A stretch of DNA of 53,168 bases from JAGQNP01 sp038257245 (GCA_038257245.1 JBBSJL010000005.1:1-53168), one strand, 5' to 3'. Positions 41,170 to 49,352 are shown, counted from the first letter of the stretch. Program-made: numbers and translations. The notes: generated by a model not told the origin, from the letters alone.

Positions 41170-41901
41170 TTAGAGTTTGTTCTGACTTTTCCAAAAATGT
41201 GTGTGGGCAACAGAAAAACCTCCATCAACTACTAGCGTTTGGCCAGTAATATAACGTGCCTTATCAGAAATTAGAAACTTCACACATTCCGCAACATCTT
41301 TTGGTTGCAGACTAAAACCCATTGGAACGTACTTATTCGGATTAACCTCTGGCGTGTCTTGTACTGGCCCTGGAGCTACAGAATTGACACGGATATCGCT
41401 TGAGGCAAGTTCTAGGGCTGCTTCTTTCATAAACATTTCTGTTGCAGCTTTAGCTGATGAGTACAACGGACGCATTCGTGTCACCGAACTATGGGTAGAT
41501 GTTATGAAAACGATATTGCCAGCACCCATTAGACTCGCTACTGCTGAGGACAGGTAAAATGGACCATTTAGATTAATATCGTTACTCATTTTTATCATAT
41601 CGGGCTTGAGAGACCGTACCGTATCATCACTTTCGTATCCTACGTTATTTATTAGGACGTCCACTTCACCTTTGTCATGCCGTAACCAATCAAGAAAACC
41701 ATTTATAGCTTGTATGTCCGCCATATCAATAACGTACTCGAGGCAATCTTCATTTACTGTTTTTATTTCTAGTGCTGTTTTATGTAATTCCGTCTCGTCT
41801 ATGTCTAACAAAATACATCGAAAACCATCTTCAGCTAATCCCTTAGCGATACCCTTACCGATATTTTTGGCTGCACCTGTTATTATTGCTGTCTTTGCCA
41901 T
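41170..41901 (-). CDS. short-chain dehydrogenase/reductase
   Basis: This classical NAD(P)-dependent SDR has the cofactor site TGAAKNIGKGIA (8-19), INNVG, the catalytic Ser in ITSTHSS, and YSSAKAA with the catalytic Tyr and Lys. The ending VDGGFSVAH fits the family. Substrate cannot be predicted; the FabG group is nearest by eye. The start has TATAGT 7 bases upstream, so the mRNA is likely leaderless. It stands alone, with the metal operon downstream. Confidence 0.9.
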   Translation of the reverse strand: MAKTAIITGAAKNIGKGIAKGLAEDGFRCILLDIDETELHKTALEIKTVNEDCLEYVIDMADIQAINGFLDWLRHDKGEVDVLINNVGYESDDTVRSLKPDMIKMSNDINLNGPFYLSSAVASLMGAGNIVFITSTHSSVTRMRPLYSSAKAATEMFMKEAALELASSDIRVNSVAPGPVQDTPEVNPNKYVPMGFSLQPKDVAECVKFLISDKARYITGQTLVVDGGFSVAHTHFWKSQNKL

Positions 41902-41908
41902 TGCTTTA

Positions 41909-41914
41909 ACTATA
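41909..41914 (-). promoter_or_regulatory. -10 element of the SDR gene
   Basis: TATAGT lies 7 bases before the ATG. It directly follows the T-run of the upstream terminator. The -35 is weak. Confidence 0.45.
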
Positions 41915-41916
41915 GC

Positions 41917-41938
41917 AAAAAGAGACCAAATTAGTCTC
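41917..41938 (-). terminator. terminator upstream of the SDR gene
   Basis: GAGAC and GTCTC pair around a 7-base loop, with TTTTT following on the minus strand. It would end transcription from the coiled-coil gene. Confidence 0.6.
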
Positions 41939-41941
41939 CTT

Positions 41942-42070
41942 ATTCAAGCATAAGTTGCTTGGTGCAAGATAGTTGACGTATTTCAAACAGCTACTATTGA
42001 AAACTTTAACAATCTTAGAGTGGAATATTTAGCTCGAAGCTTTGGTCTATCTGCTAGTTTACTCTATTAA
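41942..42070 (+). pseudogene. relic of a 48-residue small protein gene
   Basis: Reading from WCKIVDVFQTATIENF to LARSFGLSASLLY and stop, this frame resembles the small protein at 42411-42557 (WCRIAGIFLTAD, then LVKQFNLSSDLV). Upstream, where the intact copy has its start, this copy has an in-frame TAA and a deletion of about six bases. It looks like a decayed duplicate. The two copies flank the coiled-coil gene. Confidence 0.45.
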
Positions 42071-42390
42071 GTTAACTTTATTTCTGTTTTTGTGGCAATT
42101 TCTTGAATCCAACGTTCTAGTCGTTCAATCTTGTGATCTCTGGCAGCAAGTTCTGTCTCATAATTATCAATACGTCCTATAAAACCATCGATAGTGTTGA
42201 TTAGATGATCGTATTTTGCGTTGATTTTCTTAAACTCTTCATCATGTTCAGCTAATTTCAGGTCAATCTTATTAAAACGAGCTTCAGTGTCATTAGCAAA
42301 ACCACTCATTAATGATGCTAAATCATCAAAACGTTTATCGAGTCTCTCCTCTAGATTACTTAAATCGGTCTTTGTAACTTGTTCTGACAT
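42067..42390 (-). CDS. small coiled-coil protein
   Basis: This 107-residue charged protein is predicted to be almost entirely alpha-helical coiled coil (LSNLEERLDKRFDDLAS, then IERLERWIQEIA). No membrane helix or known domain is seen. Heptad-like spacing of Leu and Ile runs through the length. The -10 TATAAT lies 6 bases before the ATG. A pair of related small ORFs on the opposite strand flanks it. Confidence 0.7.
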   Translation of the reverse strand: MSEQVTKTDLSNLEERLDKRFDDLASLMSGFANDTEARFNKIDLKLAEHDEEFKKINAKYDHLINTIDGFIGRIDNYETELAARDHKIERLERWIQEIATKTEIKLT

Positions 42391-42396
42391 TAGTAT

Positions 42397-42402
42397 ATTA
42401 TA
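42397..42402 (-). promoter_or_regulatory. extended -10 of the coiled-coil gene
   Basis: TATAAT, preceded by TG plus one base, lies 6 bases before the ATG at 42390. The same A+T-rich stretch may serve the divergent small ORF at 42411. Confidence 0.55.
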
Positions 42403-42410
42403 TCAAAGAA

Positions 42411-42557
42411 ATGACAATAATAGTCTTTCAAATTTATGAACTAGCGTATTGGTGCCGGATAGCTGGCATATTTCTAACCGCTGACAGTAGTCAGATTGAT
42501 ATCTATAAGCTAAAAGAACTGGTTAAGCAGTTCAACTTGTCGAGTGACTTAGTCTAG
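42411..42557 (+). CDS. 48-residue small protein (duplicated family)
   Basis: The ATG at 42411 opens a frame that begins MTIIVFQIYELAYWCRIAGI and ends LVKQFNLSSDLV. The first ~25 residues are hydrophobic and aromatic; the rest is helical and charged. A decayed relative lies at 41942-42070. The similarity between the copies at protein level suggests that the frame was once, or is, coding. No function is offered. Confidence 0.45.
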   Translation: MTIIVFQIYELAYWCRIAGIFLTADSSQIDIYKLKELVKQFNLSSDLV

Positions 42558-42565
42558 CTATTTAG

Positions 42566-43744
42566 TTAGCTCTCAGCGTTGATATCGAAAATAGAGCGAG
42601 AACTTGTCCATGCCCGCAAGTAGATGTATGTGATAAGAAGGCTAAGAGCTACTCCAAACACTAGAAATGCTATGCCGATATCATAAATCCTGGAAAGATA
42701 ACCAAATAGTAAGATGGTAGGTATTGAAACTATGTTAGTAAAAAATCCAATTACTGAAAGGCTGGTTGCCCTAATATTCGACTCGACTCTATCCTGTACG
42801 GCCGTTTGCATTTTATTATCTAAAACACCGCGTGCAATAAGCAGGGCGAATAAGAGTATGGGCACTAATATTTGATTCTCAGTAAAAGGAAATAGCAAGC
42901 TTAGTCCCGCGATAATAATCGGAAGGATTAAAAGCACCTTGTTAGTTATCTTGTGTGCAACCACATTTCCTAAAGCTCCGCTTGCGGCCAGTCCAGCATT
43001 CAAGAATCCAAGACCAAAGGCTCCGTAACCAATAGCAATGAGGTATAAGTGATTGAACTCATACTGGATATTGGAAGTTATCATAGCTATAGATAACAGA
43101 ATGCTTGCTTGTAGAAGTATTGGTTTAGATTTTAGAACTTGAAGTGCATGCTTTGCATGTTCTATGAATTTTTTGTCAGATAACTTCTTGTGAATTTTTG
43201 GCTCGACTAGAGTAAGCATTAGTATAATATTTATAACTGAGGAAGCTATAGTCAAAAAATATGTTGTTCTAAACCCATACTTTCCTCCTATGTACCCACC
43301 AATTATGGAGCCTAGGGCGGTACCAATGAGAAATGTTGCATATATTCTTCCGTTGATTTTGCTAAATTCTTTCTGAGAATTATTTTCAACTAATGAATCA
43401 TAAATAATAGCCTGATATGTTCCACTTGTTAGCACCACATATAGACCATAAATAAATGAGCCAAATGCGTATACCGCTAGACCATTCGCACTACCTAAAA
43501 TAAAACTTGCGATACCAAGAGCAACCGAAGAAAGAATAAGCGTGTATTTTCTATTCCATCTATCCGCTAAAAGACCTGTAGGTATATCGAATAATATTGT
43601 AGTTAATAGAAATACTGACGAACAAATAGCAATACCGAAACCGTCTAAACCAATAGATTGCTGAAATATTTTCTCAATCGCATACCAAAAAACGAAACCT
43701 GTAAGAAGATTTGCTAAGTAAAGTTTTTTGATGTTATTTTTCAC
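42566..43744 (-). CDS. major facilitator superfamily transporter
   Basis: This 392-residue protein has about 12 transmembrane helices and the MFS loop motif between helices 2 and 3 (GLLADRWNRKYTLI). It is probably a drug or metabolite exporter; the substrate is unknown. The start is GTG 43744, without a ribosome site, but TATTCT with an upstream TGG lies 7 bases away, fitting a leaderless mRNA. Confidence 0.88.
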   Translation of the reverse strand: MKNNIKKLYLANLLTGFVFWYAIEKIFQQSIGLDGFGIAICSSVFLLTTILFDIPTGLLADRWNRKYTLILSSVALGIASFILGSANGLAVYAFGSFIYGLYVVLTSGTYQAIIYDSLVENNSQKEFSKINGRIYATFLIGTALGSIIGGYIGGKYGFRTTYFLTIASSVINIILMLTLVEPKIHKKLSDKKFIEHAKHALQVLKSKPILLQASILLSIAMITSNIQYEFNHLYLIAIGYGAFGLGFLNAGLAASGALGNVVAHKITNKVLLILPIIIAGLSLLFPFTENQILVPILLFALLIARGVLDNKMQTAVQDRVESNIRATSLSVIGFFTNIVSIPTILLFGYLSRIYDIGIAFLVFGVALSLLITYIYLRAWTSSRSIFDINAES

Positions 43745-43751
43745 TAATTAC

Positions 43752-43757
43752 AGAATA
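43752..43757 (-). promoter_or_regulatory. extended -10 of the MFS gene
   Basis: TATTCT, preceded by TGG, lies 7 bases before the GTG start. Confidence 0.45.
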
Positions 43758-43795
43758 CCAAAGAAGTTAGTTAGAGTCCTAGTTTGGGTTAAGGC

Positions 43796-43820
43796 AAAAA
43801 ACGCCGATTTACTCGACGTT
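43796..43820 (-). terminator. terminator after tRNA-Gly
   Basis: AACGTCGA and TCGGCGTT pair over 8 bases (one G-U) around a 5-base loop, followed by TTTTTT on the minus strand. It closes the tRNA-Phe/tRNA-Gly unit. Confidence 0.75.
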
Positions 43821-43848
43821 TCACAGAGGTCATTATCTAAAATATATT

Positions 43849-43924
43849 TGGTGCGGGTGAGGAGACTCAAACTCCTGGCCTCTTCCTTGGCAAGGAAGCG
43901 CTCTATCAACTGAGCTACACCCGC
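43849..43924 (-). tRNA. tRNA-Gly (anticodon GCC)
   Basis: Acceptor GCGGGTG/CACCCGC, A73 and CCA are encoded. The anticodon stem CTTCC/GGAAG holds loop TTGCCAA, giving GCC. It follows tRNA-Phe 13 bases downstream. Confidence 0.96.
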
Positions 43925-43937
43925 GTCTAGTGAAATA

Positions 43938-44013
43938 TGGTGGCTCCTCCCAGACTCGAACTGGGGACACAAGGCTCTTCAAGCCTCTGCTCTACCAACT
44001 GAGCTAAAGAGCC
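43938..44013 (-). tRNA. tRNA-Phe (anticodon GAA)
   Basis: Acceptor GGCTCTT/AGGAGCC (one G-U), A73 and CCA are encoded. The anticodon loop TTGAAGA gives GAA. It is probably co-transcribed with tRNA-Gly. Confidence 0.95.
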
Positions 44014-44053
44014 ACAACGGACTACAGCATTTTACGAAAAAAAACCAATTAAC

Positions 44054-44386
44054 TCAAGAGGACTTCTTTTTGAACCTACCTTTATCCCTAGTTTCGAGTT
44101 TTCCAATAGCCTTTTGTAGCGGCAAGTCGAGCTTGATTCCTTGACTGTTTGCCATACATACGACCGAATACAGAACATCAGCCAGTTCATCCTCTAGTAA
44201 CTCATGATCTTCAGATGGCTTCTTGGGCTTATCACCATATTGATGGTTAATAATTCTTGCTACTTCGCCAACTTCTTCTGTTAGTCTTGCCATAATACTA
44301 AGTGGAGCCCAGTATGGTTTTTCATAGGCCTGGAGCATTTTATCGATTTGCTCCTGGTATTCTGCTAGTGTCTTATTTGTGACCAC
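44054..44386 (-). CDS. MazG-like nucleotide pyrophosphohydrolase
   Basis: This 110-residue all-alpha NTP pyrophosphatase has the metal-binding motifs TEEVGEVA (EExxE) and LEDELADVLYS (ExxD). Such short MazG-like enzymes hydrolyse NTPs or dNTPs, for example damaged ones. A basic tail ends the protein. It overlaps the slipin gene end by 14 bases and is probably coupled to it. Confidence 0.88.
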   Translation of the reverse strand: MVTNKTLAEYQEQIDKMLQAYEKPYWAPLSIMARLTEEVGEVARIINHQYGDKPKKPSEDHELLEDELADVLYSVVCMANSQGIKLDLPLQKAIGKLETRDKGRFKKKSS

Positions 44387-45125
44387 CCATACCCCTCATG
44401 GCATCAATCAATTCTACCGGAAATAGTAATAAGGTCTTTTGAGATGGTTCAGTAGAAATCCGCTCAAGCGTATTGAGCGTTCGCAAGTTAATTGCACCCG
44501 GTTGGTTAGATAGCATCTTCGCAGCGTCAGCCAACGTCTGTGCTGCGAGTTTTTCACCATCAGCATTAATAATAGTTGCCCTACGTTCGCGCTCTGCTTC
44601 AGCTTGTTTTGCCATTGCACGCTTCATGTCTTGTGGCAGTTCGATATTTTGAAGCTTTACGTTTTCGACATCAATCCCCCATGTGTCTGTTTCTTGGTCT
44701 ACAATTTCTTTAATCTGCAAACTAATGTTTTCTCGCTTGCTGAGCAAGTCATCCATTTCGACATTTCCTACAACGTCTCTTAGTGCAGCCTGAGCAAATT
44801 GGGCCGTCGCATAGGTATAATTGGTGGTCTCTAGAACCGCCCTAGCAGGGTCTACAACTCGGAAATAGACAACCGCGTCTACCCCAACAGTAACGTTATC
44901 CCTAGTTATTACTTCTTGTTTTGGTACATCAACAGGAGTTGAGCGAACATCCACTTTTCTCATGGTCTGTACTATCGGAATTATCACATTTAGTCCTGGG
45001 TTTCGTGTCCCAGTATACTTACCTAAAGTTAAAATTATTCCACGTTCATACTGCTTAACAATTCTTATCCCAGTAGCCAGTACGAATATACCTATTGTCA
45101 ATATGAAAACTATAAAACCTGCCAT
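44373..45125 (-). CDS. slipin (SPFH/band 7) membrane protein
   Basis: One N-terminal membrane helix (about 3-22) is followed by the band 7/prohibitin domain. Characteristic stretches are VKQYERGIILTLGKYTGTRN, VDVRSTPVDVPKQEVITRDN and DVVGNVEMDDLLSKR, then a coiled coil rich in Ala, Glu and Lys (MAKQAEAERERRA). Slipins form membrane microdomain scaffolds and may influence nearby proteases. Length is 250 residues. AAGGAGG gives a strong start. There is no NfeD protease partner nearby. Confidence 0.93.
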   Translation of the reverse strand: MAGFIVFILTIGIFVLATGIRIVKQYERGIILTLGKYTGTRNPGLNVIIPIVQTMRKVDVRSTPVDVPKQEVITRDNVTVGVDAVVYFRVVDPARAVLETTNYTYATAQFAQAALRDVVGNVEMDDLLSKRENISLQIKEIVDQETDTWGIDVENVKLQNIELPQDMKRAMAKQAEAERERRATIINADGEKLAAQTLADAAKMLSNQPGAINLRTLNTLERISTEPSQKTLLLFPVELIDAMRGMGGHK

Positions 45126-45196
45126 AAACCCTCCTTATGTTTACCTACATTGTAAATCTAAAACTTCATAGTTACCAGTGTTTTTTCAAGCAATAC

Positions 45197-45226
45197 AAAA
45201 ATGACATTACTTTTCAGCAATGCCAT
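45197..45226 (-). terminator. terminator after tRNA-Val
   Basis: ATGGCATT and AATGTCAT pair (one G-U) and are followed by TTTTT on the minus strand, 8 bases after the tRNA-Val CCA. Confidence 0.7.
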
Positions 45227-45233
45227 CTTAGTA

Positions 45234-45310
45234 TGGTGGGTGATGAGGGGCTCGAACCCCCGACCTCCTCGGTGTAAACGAGGCGCTCTAGCCAACTGAG
45301 CTAATCACCC
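45234..45310 (-). tRNA. tRNA-Val (anticodon UAC)
   Basis: Acceptor GGGTGAT/ATCACCC, A73 and CCA are encoded. The anticodon stem CCTCG/CGAGG holds loop TTTACAC, giving TAC. All arms are canonical. Confidence 0.96.
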
Positions 45311-45342
45311 GTTATCTATTAACAGGTACGAATTATACCTTA

Positions 45343-46095
45343 TCATGACTGATATGAAAACTGTTGTGTTTCTATTCTTTTTTCTTGCCTAGTAGCCATC
45401 AACATTATGTATCCAGCACCTTTAGCTATGGTTTTTAGGGCATGTTCTCCAGTAAGCTGTTCGTTACGATCATGTAGCTCTTGAATCATTGTATCGTTGC
45501 CCCCGAACCGCCCAACAACACCTAAACAGTCAGGATTATCTTCGAAATATCTATGGGTAGCGAAGGCATTTAGTTCCAAAGCTAGTTGTCTTCTAACTGC
45601 AACTCCGTATTCTCTAGCAGCGATTGTAGCTAATGATTTGTGGGTAATAACGATTTCAGCTTTATCTTTTGCCTGTTCTTTTAAGTATTCCACACCTGCG
45701 TTTACTAGCAAAAAGTCAGTGGCAGTATTTTGCAGTCCATGCAACCATGCTACCCCGTATAGCCGACCACTTTTATTATCTACAGCAACTGTTAGATCTC
45801 TTCCCCCTTGGTCACCTAGAAATCTAGTTCGAATTTGCTCTGCATCTCCGAACCTATCTATATCTCGCTCATGTTCTGCTGCGACATGGTTTTGCGTTAG
45901 GGTTCTATATCTTAACCAGTCAGCCAATACGGCAGGCATATCGTCTTTTGGCCCAAATTGATATATATCATATTGACTCATTGTCCCGTCTGATAACTGA
46001 TGGCACGGCTCAACGTCCAAATCTGATGAAAAAATTGGCTCTGGCACACTTACGCCAGGTCCTTCTATTAGCGGTTCTCTTTCTACATTTACCAT
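45343..46095 (-). CDS. hypothetical protein, possibly GNAT-like
   Basis: This 250-residue soluble protein is not clearly assigned. The segment RDLTVAVDNKSGRLYGVAWL resembles the central strands of GNAT acetyltransferases. A helical region rich in Ala, Glu and His follows (LATIAAREYGVAVRRQLALE). The acetyl-CoA loop (Q/RxxGxG/A) is not evident, so the assignment stays tentative. GGAG lies about 10 bases before the ATG. It stands alone between tRNA-Val and the terminator at 46202. Confidence 0.55.
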   Translation of the reverse strand: MVNVEREPLIEGPGVSVPEPIFSSDLDVEPCHQLSDGTMSQYDIYQFGPKDDMPAVLADWLRYRTLTQNHVAAEHERDIDRFGDAEQIRTRFLGDQGGRDLTVAVDNKSGRLYGVAWLHGLQNTATDFLLVNAGVEYLKEQAKDKAEIVITHKSLATIAAREYGVAVRRQLALELNAFATHRYFEDNPDCLGVVGRFGGNDTMIQELHDRNEQLTGEHALKTIAKGAGYIMLMATRQEKRIETQQFSYQS

Positions 46096-46456
46096 AAGTC
46101 TCCAATAACTAGCATAATGGTAGCTTTTGCCACAATACTTCTTAAACTATTATATTAATTTAACATATTTATAATTTTTTGTCCACCCTGCTAAATAAAA
46201 AGACGACCAGATGGTCGTCAAATTGTTTTGGTGCAGCTGAAGCCATTCAGCTTGAACCTTTTGATATTATAAGTGATTGGCTACTAAGCAGTCCAGATAT
46301 TGATTGGTCGATGCAGCTAAGAGAGGCCTCTAGGAGCAGGTTCGTCCAACAGTACCAGATCTGATGTGAACGTGTTATTACTCTCGCTAGAAGTCGTTTG
46401 AACCTAACTGATTATAAACTTGTGTTTTTGAAGGCGTATCTTTCTCGTATAACGAC
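46096..46456. other. non-coding interval with a terminator
   Basis: I see no convincing gene. A strong hairpin at 46202-46219 lies inside it. A plus-strand frame (TTG 46179 to 46364) runs through the terminator and lacks a ribosome site, so it is not called. The stretch just before 46095 should hold the promoter of the GNAT-like gene, but no clear -35/-10 pair is visible. Confidence 0.4.
46192..46219 (-). terminator. strong intrinsic terminator
   Basis: GACGACC and GGTCGTC form a perfect 7-bp stem with a 4-base loop, followed by TTTTTATTTA on the minus strand. It would end transcription from the gene at 46457-47125. Confidence 0.8.
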
Positions 46457-47125
46457 CTAAAAGCCATAGGGATCATGACGTTCAGCCCTTCTTAGATGAC
46501 GTCCTTCCCACCTTTTGTTAATAAGTTCACCTCTTGCTTGTTCGTGATTATATACTGCGACAGATATCGTAGAACGAGGGACGGAGCCAGCCTGCCCAGC
46601 TCTATGTATGACCCCCGACGTCATTACTGTTGTCTGGCCTCGTTTTCCTTTAACTGCTTCAATTCTACCTGATAAAACTAGTGCATTTGTTAGTCCATTG
46701 ATTGGAAAACCAAAAGGTAGACTACTGAATTTGTATACATCTGTTCCATGTGCAACCTCTGTTAAGGCTTCACCTTCAGCAGCCACATAAAGCCTTTCGC
46801 CAGGGAACAGCTTGTCTCTGTGCCACATCTGAGAATCGTAGTCTGCTGCAGGGTCTTGGTTCATGACATCTAATCTTCGTATTCCGTTTGCAGTACGTCC
46901 AGTCTGCTCTTGAAAGTCATCTATTACACCGGCAACAAATGGCTTCATCATATTAAGCAGTTCTGCCTGTGGGCCATCTGCAAAATCATGGTCAAGGAAC
47001 TGTGCGGGTACAATATCTTCATAATTCAAGCCATTTCCAACGGGCGCATCAGCACTGACATGCTTCAGAAGGTCTACTGTATCAATGTCGATAAATCTTG
47101 CTTCTGGGAGCATTCGTTCAACCAT
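46457..47125 (-). CDS. 2OG-Fe(II) oxygenase-like protein
   Basis: This 222-residue protein has the ligand layout of the double-stranded beta-helix dioxygenases: WHRD (His102, Asp104), then the distal GVIHRAG (His174), and an Arg ten residues later (PRSTISVAVYN, Arg184). In that family the H-x-D...H triad binds iron and the Arg binds 2-oxoglutarate. Overall similarity is low, so this is a motif-based inference; a cupin-like fold without activity is possible. The start could be Met1 or Met5. No operon partner is present. Confidence 0.5.
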   Translation of the reverse strand: MVERMLPEARFIDIDTVDLLKHVSADAPVGNGLNYEDIVPAQFLDHDFADGPQAELLNMMKPFVAGVIDDFQEQTGRTANGIRRLDVMNQDPAADYDSQMWHRDKLFPGERLYVAAEGEALTEVAHGTDVYKFSSLPFGFPINGLTNALVLSGRIEAVKGKRGQTTVMTSGVIHRAGQAGSVPRSTISVAVYNHEQARGELINKRWEGRHLRRAERHDPYGF

Positions 47126-47285
47126 AATAGAAGGAGTTTAGCTGTTTCCGTGGAGTATTTGCAAGCAGAAGCGTTTTGTTACATTAACAATTCCACACAA
47201 TGAGTAGTCTATAACACAATCCAACCGAAGTATGAGAACCAAAATGATAAGTGGATTTGTATAAATCTACATCTAAAGTTTAGTT

Positions 47286-47372
47286 TGGTGCGCGAGAGAG
47301 GACTTGAACCTCCACAGGATTGCTCCCACCAGCCCCTCAAGCTGGCGCGTCTACCGATTCCGCCACTCGCGC
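47286..47372 (-). tRNA. tRNA-Leu (anticodon GAG)
   Basis: Class II tRNA. The acceptor GCGCGAG/CTCGCGC, A73 and CCA are encoded. The anticodon stem CCAGC/GCTGG holds loop TTGAGGG, giving GAG. The long variable arm is intact. A damaged relative lies at 49456-49527. Confidence 0.95.
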
Positions 47373-47434
47373 ATATCCCACATTTGTATCTGTAATCATA
47401 CCTTTTATAGAGGTAAAACTCAAGTCAGTGCTTA

Positions 47435-47715
47435 CTATTTCTTTTTGTTCATTCTATGTTTTGTCCTGTGGAATATTTGATATAGACCAAAAGCCGCAAC
47501 AATACCCCATATTACGTTCAATACGATAAAAGAATAGGCTTCTCTTCTTTGACAATTGCATAATAAATCAGCAGGAAAGCGCCCGTCAAGTTCAGTAATT
47601 CAAACCAAAAAGAGCGGCCATTCCATCTATTTGTAGCAACTTCAAGAAAAGCTATCAAAATCAAAAATGCGCCAGCAAAGCCTACAATTTCCAATAATAA
47701 TTCTGAGGTACTTAT
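47435..47715 (-). pseudogene. frameshifted CBU_0592-like small membrane protein
   Basis: Reading on the minus strand after AAGGAG, the frame STSELLLEIVGFAGAFLILI, then NRWNGRSFWFELLNLTGAFL, encodes two membrane helices but stops at 47518. The neighbouring frame continues REAYSFIVLNVIWGIVAAF to 47435 with a third helix. Together they match a three-helix family like CBU_0592. One base is missing or extra near 47548-47556. The ribosome site is followed by ATA, not ATG; the first standard start is TTG 47692-47694. It may be a decaying gene, a programmed shift, or a sequencing error. Confidence 0.6.
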
Positions 47716-47720
47716 TTTAT

Positions 47721-49352
47721 TTAACTCCTTGGTAAGTGATCATAAAAGTGATTTAACCCAAACTCTTGACGGACTAAAGGCTTAACGTCGTCTAGAGTTA
47801 CGCCAATTTTTACCCCAGGGTTAAGTGTCCCATATGGGTCAAATATTTGTTTTACCTTCTCAAAAAGACTATAGACCGCAGGACCATAAACACTAGGCAA
47901 ATATGGGGCCCGAATACGTCCGTCATTATGACCAGAGCTTGTACTGCCACCCATAGAAACAACAAGAGAGTAATATTCATCAATGAGCTTAAAGGCTTTT
48001 TGCCTATCTCCAACCTGGGCCAAATCTAGTAATGGCCTAACATGAACAATACCCGCCCCGACATTGCCCCAAGCAACTGGAGCTATGTTATTTTTCGAAA
48101 GCATAGCATAGAGAGCCTTAATAAACTCTCCTATTTTATCAATTGGCACTACTCCGTCTTCTATGATTGGCACAGCTTTTGTGTTTTTATCAGCAAATGT
48201 AATAAATGAAGATGCACTGTGTCGTATCCGCCACAGATCCTCTAACGCACTCTGGTCCGTCTCGATTTTGTGATCGATGTTCTTGGATTTTAGGATTTTT
48301 GAAACCTTTTTAGCAAGTCGTTTTTGAGTTCGATCAGCAGTATTGTCTAATTCTATAAGCAAAAAGATCTTGGGGAAAGGCATTTGTAATAAACCCTTGA
48401 GTTGGTTTGGGTTATGTTCATGTACGAAATTTAGTAGCTGATCATTAACCATCTCTATCGCACTAGGCTTTTCTTTCATATTTTTTAGTTCTTTTAGCAG
48501 TTCTGTCAGGACTTCATATTCGTGAATGTGAGCTGATATCAGAGTTGTGTTTGGGTTATGGGGTTCTGTAGCTAGGCCAATTTCTGTTATTAGCCCCAAT
48601 GTCCCTTGTGCTCCTACAAATAAAGGCGTCAGGTCAATGGACCCGTCTTTGCGCTTTACATCTGCTAAGCCATACCCAGCAGAGGTTCTAACTGTGTCTA
48701 TACTTTTGATAAGCTGAGTATTTTCCTCTATTAGCGTATCTAGATTCCTAAATATTTCGCCCTCGAAAGTTGCTAGCCCAAGTTTCTTGTTTACTTCGCG
48801 CTTGCTTAGTCGACCCGTCTCGATAACTTCGCCATTGGCTAGAACAACCCTTAAACCATTTACATAATCACTCATCGAACCATATTTGACTGTTTTTTCA
48901 CCCGTGGAATTGTTTGCAACTGCGCCTCCAATCGTACTGTATTCATACGATGATGGATAAGGAGGTAGGAATTTGTTATGCGTATAAAGTGTTTGTTGTA
49001 CCTTACCGTAATTTATACCTGGCTCAACGATAATTTCACCAGTTTTCCCATCTAATTCTAAGACTCTGTTCATATGGGCTGGAAAAGCTAGAATAATTCC
49101 TTCTCCGATAGCAGCACCGCTCTGATCCGTACCGGAACCACGAGCTGTAATTGGAATTATCTTGCCTCGTTCTGCTAATTGCCAGGAAAATCTAGCAGTT
49201 TTTCTAACATCGTTTTCGTTGCGTGGGTAAACTACAATTGCCGGCGGAACAGATAGAATACTGCCATCCGTAGAAAAATACCTACGGGCATCACTGCCAG
49301 TCATTACTTCACCCACTAAATGTTCTTGCAAATAATGTGCAACTTTGTTCAT
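47721..49352 (-). CDS. second FAD-linked oxidase, GlcD type
   Basis: This is a paralogue of the enzyme at 6876-8528 with the same domain order: the FAD_binding_4 part (TARGSGTDQSGAAIG, TIGGAVANNSTGEKT, GAQGTLGLITEIG) and the C-terminal oxidase domain (VAWGNVGAGIVHV, TSSGHNDGRIRAPYL). It has 543 residues and no iron-sulfur domain. It probably oxidises a 2-hydroxy acid and passes electrons to a quinone. The two paralogues differ at GHMGDGNLHV versus WGNVGAGIVHV, so substrates may differ. GGGGAG lies upstream of the ATG. The frameshifted membrane protein follows directly. Confidence 0.87.
   Translation of the reverse strand: MNKVAHYLQEHLVGEVMTGSDARRYFSTDGSILSVPPAIVVYPRNENDVRKTARFSWQLAERGKIIPITARGSGTDQSGAAIGEGIILAFPAHMNRVLELDGKTGEIIVEPGINYGKVQQTLYTHNKFLPPYPSSYEYSTIGGAVANNSTGEKTVKYGSMSDYVNGLRVVLANGEVIETGRLSKREVNKKLGLATFEGEIFRNLDTLIEENTQLIKSIDTVRTSAGYGLADVKRKDGSIDLTPLFVGAQGTLGLITEIGLATEPHNPNTTLISAHIHEYEVLTELLKELKNMKEKPSAIEMVNDQLLNFVHEHNPNQLKGLLQMPFPKIFLLIELDNTADRTQKRLAKKVSKILKSKNIDHKIETDQSALEDLWRIRHSASSFITFADKNTKAVPIIEDGVVPIDKIGEFIKALYAMLSKNNIAPVAWGNVGAGIVHVRPLLDLAQVGDRQKAFKLIDEYYSLVVSMGGSTSSGHNDGRIRAPYLPSVYGPAVYSLFEKVKQIFDPYGTLNPGVKIGVTLDDVKPLVRQEFGLNHFYDHLPRS

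Noticed and set aside
46179..46364. Plus-strand frame of 61 codons from a TTG
   Set aside because: It runs straight through a strong minus-strand terminator, has no ribosome site and resembles no family.
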